NCBI GenBank assembly: GCA_002633005.1
Contig: NMRA01000017.1
Location: 1,236,706-1,300,705, forward strand
Length of the DNA stretch: 64,000 nt
Direction of reading: 5' to 3'
From: Phoronis australis
Taxonomy: Eukaryota; Phoronida; Phoronidae
In this document: positions 49,801-59,944 of the stretch, piece by piece
Layout: every line of letters begins with the position of its first letter
How positions within the stretch are numbered: the stretch's first letter is position 1
Notes under the pieces: generated by a model
Database searches by the model: none
The model's input: the letters and a program-made list of their open reading frames with translations, nothing else
Told to the model about the DNA's origin: nothing
Translations under genes and position numbers: made by a program

Positions 49801-50643
49801 TGCTGCTTCTAGATGGCGAGGAAAGATGTATTGATCCCACATGTTTCTTAATAATTGTAAAAAGGTCCATAAAGGCAATGATAATGATAACACTGAGTAA
49901 AATGACAATGTGAGATGGTATTATATTAAGTGACTGTCTGTTAACTTAGTCTATTGTCAGCCGGTATTATAAGTGACTGTCTGTTAACTTAGTCTAGTGT
50001 GGTCACTTGTTTCCAAAAATTAGAACATTTGCTGTTTCGTTTATAATTTCGCAAATATTTAACACTTATTTGTTCTAACAGTGATTGGTTGAACTTTCAT
50101 GAAACAGAATGGCTTACTTGACTGCTGCTTTTGGTCGGTAATTGTTCTGTATTTTCTATTAAACCATTATTCTGGTGTCTGTGGTGCATGTTTCATCTGT
50201 GTATTCATTCTTTGGTATATCATTTCAAGTAATGAAATTTGCGTCTTTTCGGTGTATAAATTACTGAGTAAACTTTGTTGACAAAAATAGTTGCATTTAT
50301 AAGTAACTATCATCATAAATCTATGGTAACTTGTTGTAATTTCAGTCTGTAGATGGTGTTGTGACAGTTCAGTTAACATTATTCTGCAAGTTTTCATGGT
50401 TTTATTAGCAGGAAGAAGAAAGGTCGGTTGAGTCAGACACTCAAGAAGCATTACTCAAGAGATGAAGATGCATTTGGTCCCGACATGTCCTTGCCAGCAT
50501 TGGGTTTCAGAAATCTAAATGAACGGCCAGAGCCCGTGGGGGCAGCGTACAACGATGATGACGAGATTGGGGAAGCCAGGCGGAAACTACCTCCACTCAA
50601 ACAGAAGGGCAAAAAGAAACGGAAATCAAAACCTACAGAATAA
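24456..50643 (+). CDS. EVC2: EVC2 (limbin), 27 coding exons, about 1882 residues
   Basis: The coding exons join in consistent phase with GT-AG introns, 5649 bases including TAA. The order is signal peptide (1-21), Cys-rich repeats (164-346), DUF11-like beta modules (about 355-880), membrane segment (891-914) and cytoplasmic coiled coils (about 960-1720). The C-terminal block ELQFIAGLVRLGHLKRDELV...FPDRSNDELEAIL aligns with the same region of human limbin, as does the exon pair around DPQCKKVIDRHHEETEKLNAKL. EVC2 is a single-pass ciliary protein that holds EVC at the ciliary base and supports Hedgehog signalling. The product is longer than the human one (1308 residues), mainly because of its ectodomain. 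The start is the ATG at 24456, eleven bases after the acceptor; the upstream in-frame ATG at 24432 lies before it. Its head-to-head neighbour is EVC. Confidence 0.92.
25878..31304. other. EVC2: Introns between EVC2 ectodomain exons
   Basis: No further exons were recognised. A perfect 18-bp inverted repeat lies at 29653-29733, an unresolved base at 26732, and a short GC-richer patch at about 30600-30790. Confidence 0.5.
26399..31382 (+). CDS. EVC2: EVC2 ectodomain exons 3-9 (DUF11-like modules, furin-type site)
   Basis: Exons: 26399-26621, 27366-27542, 28165-28406, 28988-29149, 29894-30116, 30830-30954 and 31305-31382, with junction phases 1, 1, 0, 0, 1, 0, 0. Repeated beta-strand patterns recur, such as SPGEVIQQKVTFKVPKGTT and HFTVTVKHTNIS followed by APAYDVDLVDLIP, the latter typical of DUF11-like surface modules. 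Residues 654-657 are RRKR followed by TT, a full furin-type site. Domain names are inferred from pattern, not from a search. Confidence 0.85.
29653..29733. repeat. Short inverted repeat (18-bp arms)
   Basis: TTCTGGAAACTCATTGTT (29653-29670) is repeated exactly inverted at 29716-29733 with a 45-base loop. It is probably a tiny MITE; no clear target duplication was seen. Confidence 0.6.
32041..32196 (+). CDS. EVC2: EVC2 transmembrane exon
   Basis: A 156-base, phase 0-0 exon encodes residues 885-936. The hydrophobic FTALSFFAAAIIAILVVVL (residues 891-909) continues to about 914 and ends at YMRY. The signal peptide upstream makes this a type I protein with the coiled coil in the cytoplasm. Confidence 0.9.
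32645..44013 (+). CDS. EVC2: EVC2 cytoplasmic exons 11-25 (coiled coils)
   Basis: Exons: 32645-32712, 33990-34233, 34759-34839, 35602-35712, 36307-36531, 36823-36902, 37676-37908, 38448-38639, 39636-39843, 40698-40899, 41755-41904, 42455-42556, 43213-43338, 43504-43557 and 43756-44013. All phases agree. The sequence is dominated by Lys/Glu/Gln heptads. Several exons repeat a motif of the form ..LL.EH....[QR]LE......[RK]Q...L.EKLA[AR][RK], notably 36307-36531 and 40698-40899. An acidic insert DDEDEDEQ lies in 41755-41904. The segment from GVLSDPQCKKVIDRHHE onward parallels human limbin near its C-terminal third. Confidence 0.88.
32959..33231. repeat. 69-bp minisatellite, four copies
   Basis: Units start at 32959, 33028, 33097 and 33166, each beginning GGTAATTTTATT and ending GGCAGGACCATAT. 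The 69-base length is divisible by three, so it leaves open frames on both strands. It is intronic in EVC2. Confidence 0.9.
34234..43755. other. EVC2: Introns of the EVC2 coiled-coil region
   Basis: Intervals of a few hundred bases up to about 1.8 kb between short exons. Apart from the hairpin at 39207-39435 and an unresolved base at 39254, I see no repeats, RNA genes or nested genes. Confidence 0.5.
39207..39435. repeat. Perfect 47-bp inverted repeat in an EVC2 intron
   Basis: Left arm 39207-39253 and right arm 39389-39435 are exact reverse complements, starting AAATGAAGAATATAAATCGG. The loop is 135 bases, and weaker similarity continues outside the arms. It is likely a MITE or a local inverted duplication. 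Confidence 0.8.
44156..44330 (-). mobile_element. tRNA-derived SINE, minus-strand copy
   Basis: Read on the minus strand it begins GGCAGTGTGACCTAGTG (A-box region) and has the B box GGTTCGAGTCC (44265-44275). It continues into a tail shared with the copy at 44665-44830. Confidence 0.65.
44665..44830 (+). mobile_element. tRNA-derived SINE, plus-strand copy
   Basis: AGCAGTGTGTTCCAGTGGGA is the A-box region and GGTTCAAGTCC (44720-44730) the B box. It shares its tail, including AAAGCATAAAAATGGTTCCA, with the inverted copy 44156-44330. Confidence 0.65.
44894..46202 (+). CDS. EVC2: EVC2 conserved C-terminal exons 26-27
   Basis: Exons 44894-45063 and 46098-46202, both ending in phase 2. The first encodes a helical block, LQFIAGLVRLGHLKRDELV with a following FPDRSNDELEAILKKI, which is the best-conserved match to human limbin. 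The second is Ser/Thr/Pro-rich (SSASMLESRIKSARLSRVK, TPETPPK). Either of two terminal exons can follow in the same phase. Confidence 0.88.
45064..47456. other. EVC2: EVC2 introns around exon 27
   Basis: Apart from exon 46098-46202 these 2.4 kb show no exon or repeat structure that I can support. Confidence 0.45.
47457..47523 (+). CDS. EVC2: EVC2 alternative terminal exon (short C-terminus)
   Basis: A strong acceptor (CTTTTCATCAG) at 47456 is entered in phase 2 and encodes SGKERLLLEGAVTPSSVEV-TKM and TGA at 47521-47523, for a 1827-residue product. No usable in-phase donor lies before the stop, so it should be terminal. AATAAA lies at 47814-47819. Confidence 0.6.
47646..48130. mobile_element. 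Inverted-repeat element with TAAGGTTATGTAGGACC ends
   Basis: The left TAAGGTTATGTAGGACC and the right GGTCCTACATAATCTTA are inverted repeats (16 of 17). Its interior shares GAAAGTAGAAAGCCTGTAGAA with the copy at 51299-52166. It carries the AATAAA at 47814-47819 that would serve the short EVC2 exon. Confidence 0.65.
48131..50408. other. EVC2: Last EVC2 intron (or 3' flank of the short isoform)
   Basis: AT-rich non-coding DNA. A 43-base direct duplication (AAGTGACTGTCTGTTAACTT) starts at 49928 and 49971. Nothing else was recognised. Confidence 0.45.
50412..50643 (+). CDS. EVC2: EVC2 distal terminal exon (basic C-terminus)
   Basis: Entered in phase 2 from exon 46098-46202, it encodes RKKKGRLSQTLKKHYSRDED, then FGPDMSLPALGF, and ends in KQKGKKKRKSKPTE and TAA. 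RKKKGRLSQTLKK resembles the human limbin stretch before its C-terminal segment. The acceptor is a tandem TTAGCAG, so use of the first AG (exon from 50409) would add one residue without changing frame. Confidence 0.82.
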
Positions 50644-52445
50644 TTTCGATTTTACTTTTTAATAGGATTGTATATTAATTGTATTTCATATTGTGTATTT
50701 ATGGATTCCGTTTGGATAGGTCTAGTTTTACATGTAAGTTCAGATCTGTGTAATATGAATTGGTGGAGTGATATTTTGGCAGATGATATCAAAAATGTTT
50801 TATTATTTTCTGAACAGGGTTTTATGAATGTTTAGATTGTTATTGTGCACTGAAGGATACAACCATTTTGGATGGCGTTAGATTTTTAAGACTTATTTAT
50901 TTTTGTGTGTAAATAAGGTTACTTTCTGACAGATGACAGGTTAAAGGGTTTATCATTAAACTTGTCAAATTTAGAGGTGAGATTACAATTTTTGAACAAG
51001 ATCTGTGATAAGTGACGCGAATATTTATTTTAAGGTTCATCTCTGCCAACAGGGTAAATTCATCAACTTAGTTTATGAGAGTTATTACTTAGTGATGTAT
51101 TCATATCTTTTTCTGTCGATCAGTTACATTTCCTTTCTGTTCTAAGGTTGTGTAAAAATATGTTAGCAACAGAAATGCCAAATACGTTATCCTGACATTC
51201 CATATTTTCTAGAATTTTTTTGTACTCAAGTTAATGCTCAAAAATGACTGCTTCAGAGTTTAGCTCTAATGAAAGCAGGAGAAGGTGATGAATACCGTAA
51301 GGTTATGTAGGACTTAGAAGTGCTACCTTAAAAGGTTAAGTAGGACCTTATTTACAAGTCTGTCGTTTGCCAAATTTGTTGAAATACTAATGATTTTAAC
51401 TAAAAACTAAAGTATAAATTTTCTGAAAGTAGAAAGCCTGTAGAATTTTATTTTTGACAAATCACCTATCTGCTATTAGATAGGTTTGGTATTAGGTAGG
51501 TTATCCAGGTTATTACTGGACTCTGCAATCTTGCTTGGCACCTTATCATCACAGGCCACGTCATGATGATGTTGTCTCAACTGTAGCTTGGAAGCCAATA
51601 ATCCTCAACATCTGGTAGATTTGCCCTGCCTAAACTAGATACCGTAATTTACTACTTGATGAACACACAACTTGCCTGGTTGACATTGTTAGTTCATTCA
51701 GATTTGATAGTCTTTCTGAAACAAACACTCGGGCAGAACATTTTACCCATGATGATGTCTGGTTCCCACAAGTCACAATCGGGTGGGTCACATAATCGTG
51801 TCTTTTTAGTAGTTTAGCTGAAAGGAATGGCACATTTTAGCAAAACAATGGTATCAATAACCCGATCAAATTTTGTTCGATACAAATGTTCAAGATTTTG
51901 AGATTTCAAACACACTACTTCACTTTTTTAAAATATCATTTAGTTTTCTACAACTTCAGATTTTTTAATGAAAATCATAAAAGTCCCATTTTTTTACCCT
52001 CATGCAAAAGTGTAATATTTTAAAAGCAATGCCCAACAGCGTTTTGGAGAACAGTGCACAAAGCATGGTATTCGAAGTGTCATATGAAACCAATCCAATC
52101 GGCCATCTGTGAGCTACAATGTTCTGAAAGGTATCCAAATTTGGGACATTTACATAACCTTAATATTATGGGCCATACTGTAATTAAGTGCCCTCTTGTA
52201 GTCAAAATGACAAGACTGTTGGCAAGAATATACACAGTGCAAGACTGGCCCAGGTCCTGATGATGTTAATATTTTGTATATTGTAATGTATATTTTGTAC
52301 ATTGTATTCTGAATCCCTGGTAGTTGCAAAACTATCAGAATTCAGTAAGTGACCATTTTGTAAAAAACTCTCATAAAGCACCATGCATGCAATCTATTGA
52401 TCACAAGTTGTAAAATTGTCAGACAAATAAAAATGTACCAGTAAA
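50644..52445 (+). other. EVC2: EVC2 3' UTR (inferred)
   Basis: The region follows the TAA. A variant signal ATTAAA occurs at 50955-50960 and the first AATAAA at 52426-52431, so the 3' UTR is either about 0.3 kb or about 1.8 kb. The longer form would include the transposon-like element 51299-52166. Confidence 0.4.
51299..52166. mobile_element. Second TAAGGTTATGT-ended element
   Basis: The left TAAGGTTATGTAGGAC and the right ACATAACCTTA are inverted ends. It shares internal GAAAGTAGAAAGCCTGTAGAA with 47646-48130. Its right part (AAATTTGG, TCATATGAA.CC, AACAGTG) resembles 60360-60560 and, inverted, 4089-4230. Confidence 0.55.
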
Positions 52446-54089
52446 AATTAAGTTTTCATTTATTAACATTTGTCAAACAAGAAATGTTAACAACTTTCCA
52501 ACACCCAGATGAAACATAAAACACCAAACACCTCCATCTAACATTCCTCCGCAATACGTGAGGCCATGTATGATAAGTAACATCCAGTTAATCGTTTGAC
52601 AAAATAAATGCATGGTGCATAGTGTGTGTAATTTTTACTGGTCTTCTTCAATGACTGAAAAATGTTTCAAGACTATTTACAACCAAAATTACAAATGTAC
52701 ACGCACCTATGATCAGATGGTGGGAAAAGAGACAGAAAAAGCTGAACAGGGACTCTTGGACTAGTCTACATTGCAATTCATTATGGTATGAGAGCATTTA
52801 CAAGCATGTGTCCACCAGCTAACAAATATCACTGCAGGTTGCATGTGCAGTATTGCGTAAGTACTTGATGCCTGTTAGGGTTTCAAACTGGGCCAACGTT
52901 TACAATTTCTCTAACGATACTACGTTGACCGAACATTTATACACATACAGAGCAGGAAAGTACCCTTACCTATCGGGAAACCCACACGACATAGAACCAC
53001 AAGAACACTGAGTGCGACCACTTGTTTAAAATTTGGCAATGAGAGATACTATAGATTGGATCTTTTAACATTACAATAAATAAAGTTGATAGTACGACCG
53101 TAGACAATCTTCATCTACACCTTTGACTGGCAGGACAACCAACTAAAATAACTGAAGCATGACCATTTTGCTTGTCGTAAACCAATAGAACAGTAACCTC
53201 ACACGACCAAGAAAGCTTCCCAATCACCATTTGATTTGCGTACATTTTCCTTAGTTTGATTTATCTTGCCAACGCTACAACACCAGTTCTAAAACTGCTT
53301 GCACCATGTAAATTTCCCATCAAGTTGTTAGTATTGTTTCACGTACTACTGACAAGAACCAACGTGTCGTCATCCATTCCTTGTGAAGTTAACGCATGTA
53401 TCAAAATAGCTGAATTCCCAAACCACTCAGGTTTGATGTCAAAAACGGACACGAAATCATTCTAAAAATGTTGGCATGCCCTCCAACAGGTAGTTGTGGG
53501 AATTGGATATCTTTCAAAAGCGATTAATCGGAAAATGTTTCGGATTCGAGGCTCAATTGTGAATAGGTTTTTATGTGACATTGACACCAAGTACTGGCAA
53601 GGCTATTGGCTACGATAGACAGTCGAGGTGACTTTGCTCCCTTTATTTCACATAACATTTTTAACAATATGAAGCAGACTTACATGCGGCTGAGGAGACA
53701 TCCCCTCATTTATGTGAACTTTCAATTTTTGAGTTAAATCACATAATCAATTTTACTGTCTTGGGATCAACCTTGATTCAATTTTTTTCTGTAGTGACGA
53801 TGCTGGCCACACTACCAACAGCCGTACCACGTATCAACCCACACAACATTAACCAAGGAAGGCAATCTCAGACTTTAGTCAAAGGGACATAATAAATCGT
53901 CAATTCTTCCTAAGCCCGGAACAAAAAGTAAAGAACAGACGAGCCCAATTTATCAGCAACAAAAAAAGTTTTTGACACCAAAGTCTGAAAAGGCAGGGGT
54001 ATTGGTGGCTTTAACTATACATCTAGCCAGGCCTCGGTTCATACCAAAACGTCGGTGCAAGTCCCAGCCAGTCTCACTGTGCAGTAGAT
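52446..54089 (-). other. TMED gene 3' UTR (inferred)
   Basis: On the minus strand the first AATAAA after the stop is the complement of 53642-53647, and another is the complement of 52459-52464. No other gene was recognised here. Confidence 0.4.
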
Positions 54090-57000
54090 CTACACTAACT
54101 TCTTGGCCTCAAAGAAACCCTTCAGGTGCCTCATCTGCCAAAAGCCGGTGACCAATAGGATGAGCGTTTGTGCGATGGACCACCACAACACACGCTGGTT
54201 TGTACTTTCACTTGTCTGACGGAAACGTTCTTCTCTGTACTGTAAAAACACAAGACAAACATGTAAAATTAACATTTCAGAGATACATACACCCAACCAG
54301 CTAGCTAAAGTAGCATTGAACCACCAAGCAACTTTCTCTGGCATTTAATCACCGCACTAATCACCTCTTAGTAAATGTTGTTTTTGAGGCATTACATTAT
54401 GACCCTGTCAGTAACCATTGATGGTGGGGAGCATTTTGTATTCTTATGTAGATTTAGTGCAGTGAGATTCTTTCCAGCAATTTTTAAATTTTTTTGTCAT
54501 CATCATGTCACCAAATTATTATTATTATACGGTGGGATTATCAAACAATTCCTACAGAAATGTTCAACGTCTTGAAGAGGCTTGGAATTCGAAAAACGAA
54601 CTAAATTGCATTATTCAGGGTGGTTCTCCGCTGCTGAAACTGAATTCAACTTGTTTACCTGGTATTTTTACGGTTTGTTCGTAAAGATTTTGAATTTGTT
54701 TATGTCAAAGCATTTTTCTTTAGTTTCAAATTTCAAAATAAGGTTTGTCAAACTGCTCGTCATTTCATTGATTTTTCTCCCAAAAGACAAAGTATGGCAA
54801 GACATAGATGTAGCACATTTCCCTTATATGGAAAATGTGACCTTTGACCATTGATGTAAATAAAACAATGGTGACTTCAAGCAGCAGCCAGTCGGATTAA
54901 GAGGCAATTGGGGTAAGTCCTAACTGTTTACAATTAGTTAAAAGGGTACCGTAGCATTCAGATATATTCTAAAATACACCGGGAATTCTTTTTGGAAAAT
55001 AACTTGCCTTATGCTGTGCCAATCACACATGACAATCTGCCATTAATATCCATCTTGTCAGTCAGATGTTTCCCAAATGACTGTGAGCGCATATGCACAT
55101 TTATCATAAGTAAGAGGAAGATTAGTTTTTTCTTTAGCACGTATTTCAAAAATCGTGAATTTTGTGATTTTTTCTGGAGAATGATTAACTCTGCAGCAAG
55201 CGTTGCCAGATGACACTTTCATCAGGAATTGTTTAAAAGATTTTTTGACAAACTTTCGCATTCCATGCCTCTTTAAAATGTCCATGAATACACAAAACTG
55301 CATTTCCCGTCAATTCAGCCCGTCGAGCATACTAGTATTCAAAGCTAGGTCAAGCAAAAGATGCTTTTGTGCTCTCACAATACTGGTAGACCACTTTTTA
55401 TTCCCACTTACTGAATTCATTCTTCAGCAACAATAGCTCAACGCTACCTTCTAAGTTCAGAAATCCCTTGTAAACCGAGTATCTATTATAACTAGACTGT
55501 AGGCGCCAACTACAACCTCCAAATGACAGACATTTGTGATGTTCCTAAGATGGTGTACTGCCTCTGCTTGTGGCCTGTTCAAAGATAGAGCCAGGTTCCA
55601 ACTAAATCCACTGATGCTTGGATGTTCAACAACCAACATGCCCAGTCCTTACCCGTTGGTAGTTCTGTTCCTTTTGTATCTGTTCCACCTGATCTAGTAA
55701 CTGCCTCATCCTCAGTTGTAGTTCAGTCAGCTTGTCCTTGGTGGCTATCTGTTGGTAGTCATTGGCATGCTCTCCCACTTGGATGTCCAGGTGGACTCTC
55801 TACAAGAAAAGGAGCAAATGTTACTGCACGGTGGACATTCTTACATTTGTTACCAATGAAGGATAAATAATCAATGCACAAAATTCTTAAACAAAATCAG
55901 TAATAGTCACTCACAGGTGTCCTGTGAACCAGTTTTCTCCACTGGAACCCTGTAAGTAACTATTTTCATAACACCTACAGCAGGCCTGGGAACCGCCAAC
56001 GAGATGGTTAGAGTCATGAATAAACAGGCAGACTAAAATCTCTAGTACATTTCTGATGGTAAACCAGCAAAATGACCGTCACAGTTACATGACATTAAAC
56101 AAACTTCATTTTAAAAGAACAGGAAGACTGATAGTGAAAATGCAAACGTTCCCAGTTCAGTGGTATGTTTGTATTGATGAGGCTAAGTTTACACCCTAAA
56201 CTGATGAAAACAGAGGAAACGGTTTAGCTGAACACAACAGAATTTCATGATATAACAAATTTTCAATAAAAACAATAGATGGCTCACACCATGTCAGGTC
56301 ATTGGAATTGCTGGCATAAAACAAGTCACAGGCATAAATACTTCATTCTAGTCCATCCAGATGAGATTTCAGGGTAACACTAAGTAGACAACCTACCAGC
56401 TGACCACCTCCAAACCAAGCCGTAGAGTTTGAATGAAGACAGATGACGTGTTCTCCTGCTGAGTGAGACGTGAAGGTGAATCGGCCCTCAGCGGCATAGG
56501 TCTGTAATGTAAAGCACTTGCATGTAAACAATATGAAAGGAAGAAGTTAACAGTAACACTCAATATATTTACTTTTATTTTTACTGTAATATTTAAGTAC
56601 ACCTTGATGACTGGAAACTTTTAGGAAAGTGCAGAAACATCAACGATGCTCCTACCACTTGTGTTTAGCTTAAAACTTTATGAAACGAAATTTAATGGAA
56701 ACTAATTTAGTCAAAACTTTTTCCCACAAGATGCTACTTCAACCCAAAATCAAATTTTCAAAAATTTTAAGTTTACTTTTGAAGGGGTACCACAAAAAAG
56801 TCTAGAACATCGACAACAATCTTCAGTTATTATAAACTATCTTCAAAAATGTTACACACTGTATCATCATACTTAAATTTTTACAATACAGACTGCAATA
56901 TTTTCACAGTAAATGGTATTATAAAAAGTAGAAAAATTTCTAAGAAACATCACAAAAAGCATTTTAACCAGACGCACCCCCATAAAACCTGCACATAAAT

Positions 57001-59944
57001 GTATTACTGATGCAACAAACGTGACACAGACTTCCAGTCATAATTAAAAAAATATTAGCCTTAAGTTTACCATTCCACCAGATTTTTATTTCTCCTGATT
57101 TTTAGCAATCCGTACAACTTGCAAATGATTTTCTCAGAAACCAATTATGAAGTAGCCACCCCTATTTGACTAGAATTGCCAAACACGATAATTTCAATAT
57201 CTGTTTCAGTTATGGCATGAGTCTCACAAAGTACTAGTAGGCCCAATTCTTGTTCGCCATCATCATTTTTACTAATACATTACCATGCTAGTATGTTTTT
57301 CTTCAAACAGATTGCCACTCCCCTGATTATAACTTAAATTGCTACTAGTATGTTACAGGGTTTGGAATGACCAATGAAAAGAGGAAAACGTTCCAGATGA
57401 CGTATCCTTCTACAAATAGGCTTATGTGATAGAAATATTTTCATGTTGTAAAAATTTAGCTGCAAGAAACATTTTTTTGCACAAATGAAGACAAAATAAT
57501 GATAAAAAAGAGATGAAGAAGAAACTGGAAACCAAATAAGAGGAATTCAAAACCAGAAAAGAGGAAATCCTCTTAAAACAGGAAAATTCCAAGCCCTGAT
57601 GTTAGCAAATTATGCAATAGGACAAAATGACGTGAATTCTCAGTCAAGACGACTGAGTTTAAGTGGAATACCCAATAAAGTGGAATTCATGGTCACGGTA
57701 ATTGAGACTGATGATTCATGACAAGTCATTACACGCAAAGTCCACGTAATTTTACGCAATTATTTTTAGCATACATGACTCCCGTCCACCACAACGATTA
57801 AGCCACGCAGTTGAACCACTACCATTCACACTTCACTTACCCACCCTCACTCGTATCAAGTATTGTGCTTTATAGACCCATCTCATAAGTCACAGTAAAA
57901 TCTCACCAATTTAGGAGACCAATATGGCCAACAAGTGGACATGTTGTTTTTTCAGTTTTTATAAAAAAGAAGCGGCACCAAATAAATGCTATATAATTAT
58001 TTAGCATATATATCATAGCCATCATCAGATAATAAATCTGAAAAAATGTGGGCATTTGTAAATATGTTAGAAGCAACTGAAAAAAGAAAAATTTTGGGAA
58101 CGATTTTCGTCCGAAACTAGTGAGATTTTACCAAACTCGTGTATTAATTGACGAAGCGAAAACGAGACTAAGCTAGATTGCAGGCAACCTGGATTACCAT
58201 GGCTTGAGTGATCACACAAGGTTCTCAGAACTAAACGCGGTGAATATTAATGTGTTCCGCTTGGCAACAGTAACGCCAGAGCTCACAGTGACTTTATCTT
58301 TCATTACTTCCCACCAGAAAAGAAAAAAGAAATAAGAAAACAACCATAGGATACAATGGAGGACACTAGCCAAGCTAGGCCTACTGTAACTCTCTCGACT
58401 ACTGACGATGAATAAACATTTCTTGATCAACCAACTTGAGACCTAACGTTGATTACTTAGCCCAAAACTACGACGACACAGAGAACAGATGTTTATTAAT
58501 TTCAATTAGCAAACCTTTAGTGTTCCCTGACTTCAATCCACTTCTATTAACGGTTTTATGGTTCTTTGAGTGTTTCACTTTTTGACCCCGTCTCATTTAC
58601 TTTTAAACTTAAACTCTGCAAGGATTTATATATTAATGTTCATACACATCCAAATGTGTAAATAATAGTATAATGACCTTTAACCCTTTAACCCGTTCAC
58701 ATTAGCCATTAAATGAGACTATGAAATACTTAAGACTACGGTGCCTGCACTGATACATATTTACTACACGTACCAAATAGAATCAGGTACAAACAACGGA
58801 TTGCCTGCACATGAAGTGCAGGTAGCCACTATGTTTCTGCGCTTAGTCTTGCTTTCACATTAAACATGAACATTAATGAGATCTTTTTAAGACCGGTCTA
58901 TAATGCAGACTGTCCTTTCCCAATCACCACTACCAACCCCAAAACAAAGATGGCGCCAAGACTAGTTCACCACCAGACCGAGTAAAGTACATTACCCTCT
59001 GTAGTACGATCTTATAGTCAGGGTCGGTCACTTCCACATCCACGCCCATCCCGTAAATCTCGGGCAGGAACTGCTTTGTGGTCTCATCAAATTTCTGCAC
59101 CTTATAATTACCTAGGGGTTTTGAAGGAAGAACCGATTCACTAACAACTGGACACATCACCACATAACCCACTACAGGATTGAACAATGAGTCATGCAAC
59201 ACCTAACCTACAAACAATAAAGTGTGAGTGGGAAGCCCTCCACGTCACAATGTCCAGCCAGTGTTATGTGCTACACAGACAATAGAATGAACTTTCCTTT
59301 GGTCTTAATGTAGATTCGTAAAATTGCTGTGTCAAATGTCACCTTGCCATGACCTACCTACATTCATTCAGCTTTAGAATATAGAGGCTTTGTCATAATT
59401 TTGCAGTGCTGTTTCTATCCAGCAAGTCCAGTAAACAGGGCTTGGAATGACCAATGACAAAAAAGAAGAAAAAATTTCCAGGTGATGTATCGTTCCACAA
59501 ATAAATAGGCTTGTGTTATAGAAATATTTTTTGTAGTAAAATTTAAGTGAAATAAACGTTTCCTCATGAATAAAGTCAAAATTATGATGAAAAAGATGAG
59601 AAAAAGGAAACTGGAAATAAAATAAGAGGAAATCAAAACCAAAACCAAAAAGAAATCCCCTTAAAAGAGGAAACTTCCAAGCCCATATTTCCCATGGACA
59701 GCTGTGTCAGAACACAGAGACCAAAGAATTAGTTCTTATTAGTCCTCAAGGCACAGCAGACACAAAGCTGGACAGTGACAACAGGAGGTTTGGTTAAGTG
59801 TCACGGCCACGACTAGGCGAGGTCCTACCCGCGAGAGCAGCGTTTTTTGATCAGGATCCTCAACGTTGACGTGCACCCCGAGGCCGGCCACTGTGGGGAT
59901 ATAGCTGTTGGTCTTCTGGTCAAAAATTTCTACTTTGTAATTGC
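54090..59944 (-). CDS. TMED9: TMED4/TMED9-type p24 cargo receptor, 5' end missing
   Basis: Exons in transcript order: 59944-59829 or 59111-58996 (alternatives), 56501-56397, 55799-55653 and 54239-54090. The result is 172 residues: GOLD-domain segment ([21 protein letters not shown]), coiled-coil stalk ([30 protein letters not shown]), membrane segment ([16 protein letters not shown]) and tail [13 protein letters not shown]. The FF and dilysine KK signals for COPII and COPI binding are intact. p24 proteins cycle between ER and Golgi and sort cargo such as GPI-anchored proteins. The match to vertebrate TMED4/TMED9 is near full length in this part. The exon with the signal peptide and the start of the GOLD domain was not found and probably lies beyond 64000. 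The gene converges with EVC2. Confidence 0.95.
54240..55652. other. TMED9: Last TMED intron
   Basis: Non-coding. Open frames here lack splice context and show no recognisable domains. Confidence 0.5.
55902..55964. mobile_element. Small MITE carrying splice-donor-like ends, copy 2
   Basis: The ends AATAGTCACTCACAGG and CCTGTAAGTAACTATT, with internal GAACCAGTTTTCTCCACTG, match the element at 18112-18214. This copy lacks the second part of the inner inverted repeat. Confidence 0.65.
56502..58995. other. TMED9: TMED intron
   Basis: Non-coding apart from the 239-bp element at 57358-57596. No additional copy of the duplicated GOLD exon was found. Confidence 0.5.
57358..57596. mobile_element. GGGYTTGGAA-ended MITE, copy 1
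   Basis: The ends GGGTTTGGAA and TTCCAAGCCC are inverted. The interior (GACCAATGA, TAGAAATATTTT, AATAAGAGGAA) matches 59438-59684 in the same orientation. Confidence 0.65.
58996..59111 (-). CDS. TMED9: TMED alternative GOLD exon a
   Basis: 116 bases, entered in phase 1 and left in phase 0. It encodes [17 protein letters not shown], a middle part [15 protein letters not shown] and YKIVLQR. The acceptor (CCCCTAG) and donor (GTAATG) are acceptable. It is 20 of 39 residues identical to exon b. Either can join exon 56397-56501 in frame. Confidence 0.85.
59438..59684. mobile_element. GGGYTTGGAA-ended MITE, copy 2
   Basis: The ends GGGCTTGGAA and TTCCAAGCCC are perfect 10-base inverted repeats. 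It lies in the intron between the two alternative GOLD exons. Confidence 0.7.
59829..59944 (-). CDS. TMED9: TMED alternative GOLD exon b
   Basis: Also 116 bases, phase 1 in and phase 0 out, with a TTTCTTTCCAG acceptor and a GTAGGA donor. It encodes [32 protein letters not shown] and QKTLLSR. It is closer to vertebrate TMED4/9 than exon a at GLG and VEDP. Confidence 0.87.
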
